Origin: Calamus simplicifolius
Lineage: Eukaryota > Streptophyta > Magnoliopsida > Arecales > Arecaceae
Assembly: GCA_900491605.1 (NCBI GenBank)
Contig: UESW01004078.1
Span: 890,286 to 954,285, forward strand
Length of the DNA: 64,000 nucleotides
Reading direction: 5' to 3'
The notes beneath the pieces are model-generated. The model saw nothing but the letters and a program-made list of their open reading frames with translations. It searched no databases and had not been told where the DNA came from. The first letter of the stretch is position 1; every line of letters starts with the position of its first letter. The translations under genes were made by a program, and so were the position numbers. Positions 60,216-64,000 of the stretch are shown here, in pieces.

Positions 60216-62062
60216 ATGAGGACGAAGAGCCTCCCCATCGTCTCTTCAGAGCACAAGCGGTGAGTGATCGGCCCCTTCTCTCCACGCGTCCTCTCTTCTC
60301 CCGCCGTGATGCCCGCGGATTTCTTTTCTCATAGCATAATAAATCCCTTTCTCTTTCTTCCCCTCTCTTTCCTTCTCCGTGTTTTTTTTTTTTTTTTTTT
60401 TCTTCCTTGCATTCGATAATCCTAATTCGGGCAATGCGCTCTGTGAATTTGGATTTCGTTCTCATACATAGCCTCAATAACCCCGGGATTTAGTAGTGTA
60501 CGCGTTAGAGGAGATTGGATTCAGTTCTGCTGCTGGGGCAGTAGGTTCGATTAGGGGATCCTCACGGATTCTAGGGTGGTTTTACCTGCCATGGCAAACG
60601 AGTCCTTCGAGAGCTAGTGCGATGGACGATCTAATCGGGGTTTCGTTATGGTGTTTTGATTGATTTGTCTTTCTATGGACGTTGAGGCTAGGTAATTTGA
60701 TTCGGTTTTCTATTGATCTGTCTTATTTTTCTTTTAGGGTTCCTGATTCTTAGGTTACACCGATAGTTTCAGTTCGAAGGGACAGATTTCCTTATGACTT
60801 TCCCAATTGACGTTACGATATGTGAGCAGGGACGCCTATGGGTTTGCGGTTCGGCCTCAGCACTTGCAGAGATACCGGGAGTATGCGAAAATCTACAAGG
60901 CAAACCATCCAATATCTTTCCCGTTTTACTCCGTCAATTATATATGTCAAGGTTTGGTTGAAGATTGCTTAGGATTTTTGAACTCAATGATTCCAGGAGG
61001 AAGAAGAAGAGAGATCGGAACGATGGAAGAGCTTCCTCGAGAGGCTGGCCGAGTCTGCGCGGGTGTCATCCAACGACCCGTCGGCAGAAGATGCCGGTGG
61101 GGACACACCAAAAGCATCAGGAAATGACGGTGATCAGAGTGGAATTGACGTATGTGATGGATCCGAGGAAGTTGGTGCACGGAAGAAGCCGGTTGAGGAG
61201 GAAAAGGCGAAAATCTATGGAACCAATAGTTGGAGTCAGGTAAGACCATCTCTGGCTGCCATCGAGCAGTTGATGAGTCATCGGGTGAAGAGCCCATCCT
61301 GCAATGAACAAGAATCTGAGAGAACTGGGAGTCGCCTCGCAGCAATTGAAGAGGTGGCAAGACCTTCTAAAGAAGAAGAATCGGAAGAAGAGTTCTATGA
61401 TATGGAGAGATCGGATGCAGTCCAGGCCGAGGTGGCTTCAGGTGATGGTGAGAATGCCGATTCAGCAGCAAAGCAGGAGCCTTTCTTTACTTGGAAAGAA
61501 GAGCTGGAGTGCCTTGTTCACGGAGGAGTGCCAATGGATCTCAGAGGAGAGGTGCAGTCAGTACTGTACTATTGCACTCATGATTAGTCTACGGTAATCT
61601 GGTGCTTGTCTTATCCCAATCTATCTTCCACTCTGATCGCAGCTATGGCAAGCTTTTGTGGGTGTGAGGGCACGGAGGGTGGAGGGATACTATAATGACT
61701 TGCTAGCTCCAGACACTAACACTGATGATTCTGATGCCTCCCTTCCAAATGACCCTGCTAACATGCCAAAAAAACATCAGCGAGGATGCGCACCTGAGAA
61801 ATGGAAGAAGCAGATCGAGAAGGTCATTAGATTAAATGATTATGAAGTGCAAAGTCGAGCCTTTGTTATTTCATGGAAGCTTGGGTTGTTGTGACTGCTA
61901 TGAATTGAATAGTTTTCATTGGCATGATTTGTATGCTCTCTTTTGCAGGATTTGCCCCGAACATTTCCAGGTCATCCTGCCTTAGATGAGGATGGGAGAA
62001 ATGCATTGAGGCGTTTGCTTACAGCATATGCTTGCCATAATCCATCAGTTGGGTACTGCCAG
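60216..62062 (+). CDS. TBC-domain Rab GTPase-activating protein, first five coding exons
   Basis: Exons: 60,216-60,259; 60,830-60,899; 60,997-61,551; 61,643-61,822; 61,949-62,062. Frames join without stops to give 321 residues, and the gene continues beyond the window. The start MRTKSLPIVSSEHK is the first ATG, followed by a GTGAGT donor. Residues 15-38 (RDAYGFAVRPQHLQRYREY) are typical of plant TBC1 proteins. An acidic disordered stretch follows (about 39-195). The TBC domain begins near residue 212 (VHGGVPMDLRGE). Both finger residues of the family are visible: Arg 287 in DLPRTF and Gln 321 in VGYCQ, so the part seen looks catalytically competent. TBC proteins speed GTP hydrolysis by Rab GTPases in membrane traffic; the target Rab is unknown. 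Intron 2 appears to use a GC donor. This is the only gene here that looks intact. Confidence 0.9.
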
Positions 62063-62379
62063 GTACACAAGACTGAACTCTATAGTAGTAATTCTTTTGT
62101 GTGTTTGTGTGTGTACTTTTGTGACCTTTTATCTCAGGTGAAAATGTGAAGTTTTTCATTTGATGGTATCTGACACTCCATATTCTTGTATTTTATGATG
62201 TTAAATTCCATTTCTATTAGAAAAGAACATGAAAGGCCTACCTCAAAAAGGACATAAATCACCTCAAGAATTTTTACCGACAGCTAGACATTGTTAAAAT
62301 TTCTGCCATCATTGCATGACAAATAGAGTAAGAGAGAGCATGATTCTGGGGTGGCATGGTTTTTTTTTTTTTTTTTTGT

Positions 62380-62413
<34 letters not shown>

Positions 62414-64000
62414 GTGGAGACCACATGCTTAGGGCGGCATAACATCAACAAATGGCTTTTACCCACTTGCCAGTGTGTGGCGGGTGAGATAAGAGTGTGG
62501 GAGAGTGCAAAGAGAAAGAGTGGGTGTGTGGTTGAGTGTGGGAGAGGGAGAGGCACCACATGAGCGCCAGCCCACTGGTTAAAGCCCCTCTTCCCTTATT
62601 TTTGTTTTAAGTTTTAAAATCTTTGTCAGTAATTTTCATTGCTAGCTACACTCTCATGAATAGTCCATATTTGTCTAGTGAGGTGTAGTCAAAATTTGAG
62701 GCTTTGCAGCATTCAAGTATGGTATGATGTGTCATTCTAAACAATAATGTATCCAACAACTTTGCACATCAATATACCAACTTCTATTAAGAATAACTAG
62801 TCTTTGTAAGGCATCTAGAATGTTTTGTACTCATGAACACAGGCTATAGTATTTTTCAAATCAATACATTGAATAATGCAAAGAAATTTCCTAATATATA
62901 TATTTGAACTCAAAATGCATTGCTTTAGCAGAAAAAAATACAGAGAAAAATGGATTTTAAGGTATGCACCAGAGGAAAAGAAAAAAGTCTGTCATTTGTA
63001 AGCAGCCCTTCTTTTTATGGTGAAACGAATCTATGCACTTTATGACCAAAATGATGGATGGTACAAGAAGATCCTCGGAAGCTACAGGTCCCAAAATAAA
63101 ACCCCCTCTCATTTTGAGGTCGACAACTTTACCTGTTTGAAGAAAAGGAAGTGGTTCAGGCTCTGTCCATGGTTAGGGTAAGGTTGACCTTAGGTGGAGG
63201 AGATTGAAAAAGAAGAAGATAGAAGAGGATGCAGATGGCAAAGGAAAGAGAAATAAGAGTATAGGGAATGAGGATGTTGGGCTCAACTGCATGTGGGTGT
63301 GGAGCTGTGGACGTCTCATAATGAATGTATTGTCCAAGGTGGCTTTAACTTTTATATGTCATGGACATCTAGCTATGATATGGAAATTTGCTTGAGTCAC
63401 ATTTGATCAAACACCTATATGGTGACTACACCATAATTCTGCTTCTAACAGTATAACTGTGCTGTATACATAATAATTATGCATAATGAAACAACTTCCA
63501 TATGCATCTTAAGGTGTGTGGTGCTCAGCAGAAGTTTGGCATGTAGGTAGCCTACTTGAACTTTTACTAGATTTGAGGTCATAACATTGGACTAATAAAG
63601 CATCAATTTGGCAATTATGGTGTCTAACATAATTTTGCTCTCACTCCCTTTCAACCTTGTTTATGCATTCATTCTCCATTCTGCTCATGGTTTTGAATGT
63701 CATAACCAAGAGTAAAGGCTGAAAAAACAAATCAAAAGATAATACATGTTGGTTATTGTGTGTCCATGACAAAACTCAGGTCAGCTTCTGTTGTCTTGAA
63801 TCCACTCTTAGACAGCTCACTTCTAGTTATGGCCTTTCTGGTTTACTTTGTTATTAGCTCTTTTCTGTACTTTTTGTTTACTTTCTAGCCAGGCTTTTGT
63901 TGCAATGGTTTTAATAATATGGGTGGTTATACCTCCCTCTTTCTCAAAAAAGAAAAAAAAAAAAAAAGAAAAAAAGAGAGAAGTCTAGATGGTCAGTTCA
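62063..64000 (+). other. intron 5 of TBC gene (incomplete)
   Basis: It starts with GTACAC after the CAG of exon 5. No further TBC motif was found before the window end, so this intron is at least 1.9 kb, much longer than the four before it (570, 97, 91 and 126 bp). It contains an extreme T18/G33 tract and an A-rich tract at about 63,948-63,983. Confidence 0.7.
62360..62412. repeat. T18-GTG...G33 homopolymer tract
   Basis: Eighteen T (62,360-62,377), then GT, then 33 consecutive G (62,380-62,412). A G run this long is rare in plant nuclear DNA; it may be real, a G-quadruplex former, or a sequencing artefact. Confidence 0.9.

Noticed and set aside
1..64000. tRNA, rRNA and other RNA genes
   Set aside because: None could be recognised by eye on either strand; a covariance-model scan would be needed to exclude small ones.

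Overview
This window is plant nuclear DNA. Its elements are typical of a large flowering-plant genome: a Sirevirus with an env-like gene, En/Spm-type CACTA, FAR1-type MULE, copia, Ty3/gypsy and L1-type LINE. The single gene that looks intact has short plant-type introns. A monocot such as a palm is my guess and is not proven by the sequence. Nothing bacterial, organellar or CRISPR-like was seen.

Layout. (A) 1-20,170 is a nested transposon stack. The 3' part of a Sirevirus (env-like ORF, multiple polypurine tracts, 2.38-kb LTR ending at 4432) sits inside the 3' coding part of a decayed CACTA TNP2 transposase (4433-7540, minus). That CACTA reaches a clear terminus at 19,221 after a subterminal repeat array. 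A 6.9-kb MULE (11,050-17,966) has inserted between the array and a GC-rich tandem repeat resembling a first exon. The CACTA itself sits in the LTR of a second Sirevirus (19,222-19,437), which is abutted by a coiled-coil ORF fragment. The MULE carries two convergent broken genes: a FAR1/MULE/SWIM/OTU transposase and a plant mobile domain (PMD) protein.

(B) 20,171-31,060 holds two related copia LTRs of about 2 kb, head to head and 104 bp apart. The right one leads into a decayed gag-protease-integrase. A minus-strand Ty3/gypsy gag-protease fragment follows. (C) 31,074-31,814 is a 741-bp non-autonomous MULE with a perfect 9-bp target duplication and the same terminal and subterminal design as the 6.9-kb MULE. 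(D) 32,598-38,555 is a near full-length L1-type LINE on the minus strand with an exact 12-bp target duplication.

(E) 39,404-45,688 is a complete but broken copia with two LTRs and a 5-bp target duplication. A 7.36-kb segment starting inside its integrase and running through 3.5 kb of flanking DNA is tandemly duplicated (41,825-49,187 and 49,188-56,533). (F) 56,534-64,000 holds a GC-rich unassigned segment, a 5'-truncated LINE with a probable target duplication, AT-rich intergenic DNA, and the first five coding exons of a TBC-domain Rab GTPase-activating protein (60,216-62,062, plus). That gene continues past the window.

Apart from the TBC gene the coding regions are transposon-derived and carry stops, frameshifts or lost catalytic residues. 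Many of the stops fit TGG-to-TGA or CAA-to-TAA transitions, as expected after long cytosine methylation.
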